This document shows positions 63,590 through 64,000 of a DNA stretch of 64,000 nucleotides, one piece after another. Source of the DNA: Bacterioplanoides sp965219715 (GTDB lineage Bacteria > Pseudomonadota > Gammaproteobacteria > Pseudomonadales > Oceanobacteraceae); contig NZ_OZ244785.1 of the NCBI RefSeq assembly GCF_965219715.1, forward strand, positions 434,001 to 498,000. Direction: 5' to 3'. Numbering within the stretch: the first letter of the stretch is position 1; every line of letters begins with the position of its first letter. A program made the translations under genes and the position numbers. Under the pieces are notes generated by a model. It saw only the letters and a list, made by a program, of their open reading frames with translations, ran no database searches and was not told where the DNA came from.

Positions 63590-64000
63590 TTACAGCGCCT
63601 GAATTTTCTCGATTTGCTCTTTCAGCTTAGCGATATCACGCTCGAAACCAGCGGCTTTTTCTTTCTCTTTTTCGATAACCGCAGCGGGAGCTTTGTCGGT
63701 AAAGCCTGGGTTGCCCAGCTTGTTGGTTACGCGATCCAGATCTTTGCCCAGCTTCTCAATCGATTTATTCAGACGCGCAACTTCGGCGTCTTTATCGATA
63801 AAGCCAGCCATTGGAATCAAAATTTCCATGTCGCCAACTAACTGAGTGACCGACATTGGTTCTTCATCACCTTCGTTCAGCCAGGTCAGCTTCTCCAGCT
63901 TGGCCAGCTTCATCAGGAAGGCCTGGTTTTCTTCAGCACGACGGAAGTCATCGTCGTCGCCGTTTTTGAACAATAATTCCAGTTCTTTACTTGGTGGAAT
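63590..64000 (-). CDS. valS: Valine--tRNA ligase, C-terminal part (runs off the window)
   Basis: The last 136 codons of ValRS, open to base 64000. The segment GDMEILIPMAGFIDKDAEVARLNKSIEKLGKDLDR and the following helices form the C-terminal coiled-coil domain that contacts tRNA-Val, an element typical of bacterial ValRS. The catalytic domain lies beyond the window. Confidence 0.95.
   Translation of the reverse strand: MPPSKELELLFKNGDDDDFRRAEENQAFLMKLAKLEKLTWLNEGDEEPMSVTQLVGDMEILIPMAGFIDKDAEVARLNKSIEKLGKDLDRVTNKLGNPGFTDKAPAAVIEKEKEKAAGFERDIAKLKEQIEKIQAL

Noticed and set aside
1..64000. tRNA, rRNA, CRISPR arrays, insertion sequences, NRPS or PKS genes
   Set aside because: None seen on reading both strands; short tRNA-like folds were not computed, so a tRNA in a gap cannot be excluded by this reading alone.

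Overview
The window reads as ordinary, densely coded chromosome of a Gram-negative gammaproteobacterium. The signs are TonB-dependent receptors, outer-membrane barrels ending in Phe, lipoproteins with lipoboxes, a bacterial-type AspRS starting MRTHYCG, BrnQ, SstT, a PACE efflux pump and a MSHA-like pilin. The style suggests a marine, Oceanospirillales-like heterotroph, but no rRNA or species marker is present, so that placement is inference. I saw no tRNA, rRNA, CRISPR array, insertion sequence or prophage.

Layout. 1-14.2 kb: a partial SGNH hydrolase, a uracil-DNA glycosylase, an HU protein, an SDR oxidoreductase, aspS, then small lipoproteins and enzymes, an exported isochorismatase-fold protein beside an AraC regulator, an FMN 2-hydroxyacid dehydrogenase, a GNAT, a YgjV-like protein whose N-terminus is built from 15-bp DNA repeats, a solute-binding protein, and a LysR/PACE pair. 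14.4-18.4 kb: three amino-acid transporters (brnQ, sstT, APC). 18.4-34.3 kb: a methyltransferase, transport and receptor block with two TonB receptors, three SAM-enzyme genes, MATE and EamA exporters, an AraC regulator, and an RND (MMPL)/LolA-like/outer-membrane barrel operon. 34.3-42.2 kb: a MarR-controlled nitroreductase/exporter pair, a LysR/flavodoxin-fold reductase pair, a large GGDEF-EAL protein and a pilin. 42.4-56.7 kb: a frameshifted hybrid histidine kinase, an RTX lipoprotein-response regulator-kinase operon, a nitrilase-family hydrolase, several unknown exported proteins and a PepSY membrane protein. 56.7-63.5 kb: an accessory stretch with two HepT/MntA (HEPN/nucleotidyltransferase) pairs, a Fic protein with an altered active site and a TIGR04141/DUF6119 protein, mixed with housekeeping genes. 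The window ends inside valS.

The most interesting structure is a probable iron-responsive system at 22-34 kb. Fur-box-like sites lie before a TonB receptor gene and before an EamA exporter/TrmO-like operon. A separate 16-bp element (TTGGACTATTTGAACA) lies just upstream of the second Fur site and recurs three times upstream of the MMPL/LolA-like/barrel operon 6 kb away. An AraC regulator gene sits between them. I infer a regulon controlled by Fur and by the AraC protein that exports, and re-imports, a small metal-binding molecule made without an NRPS; this product is hypothetical.
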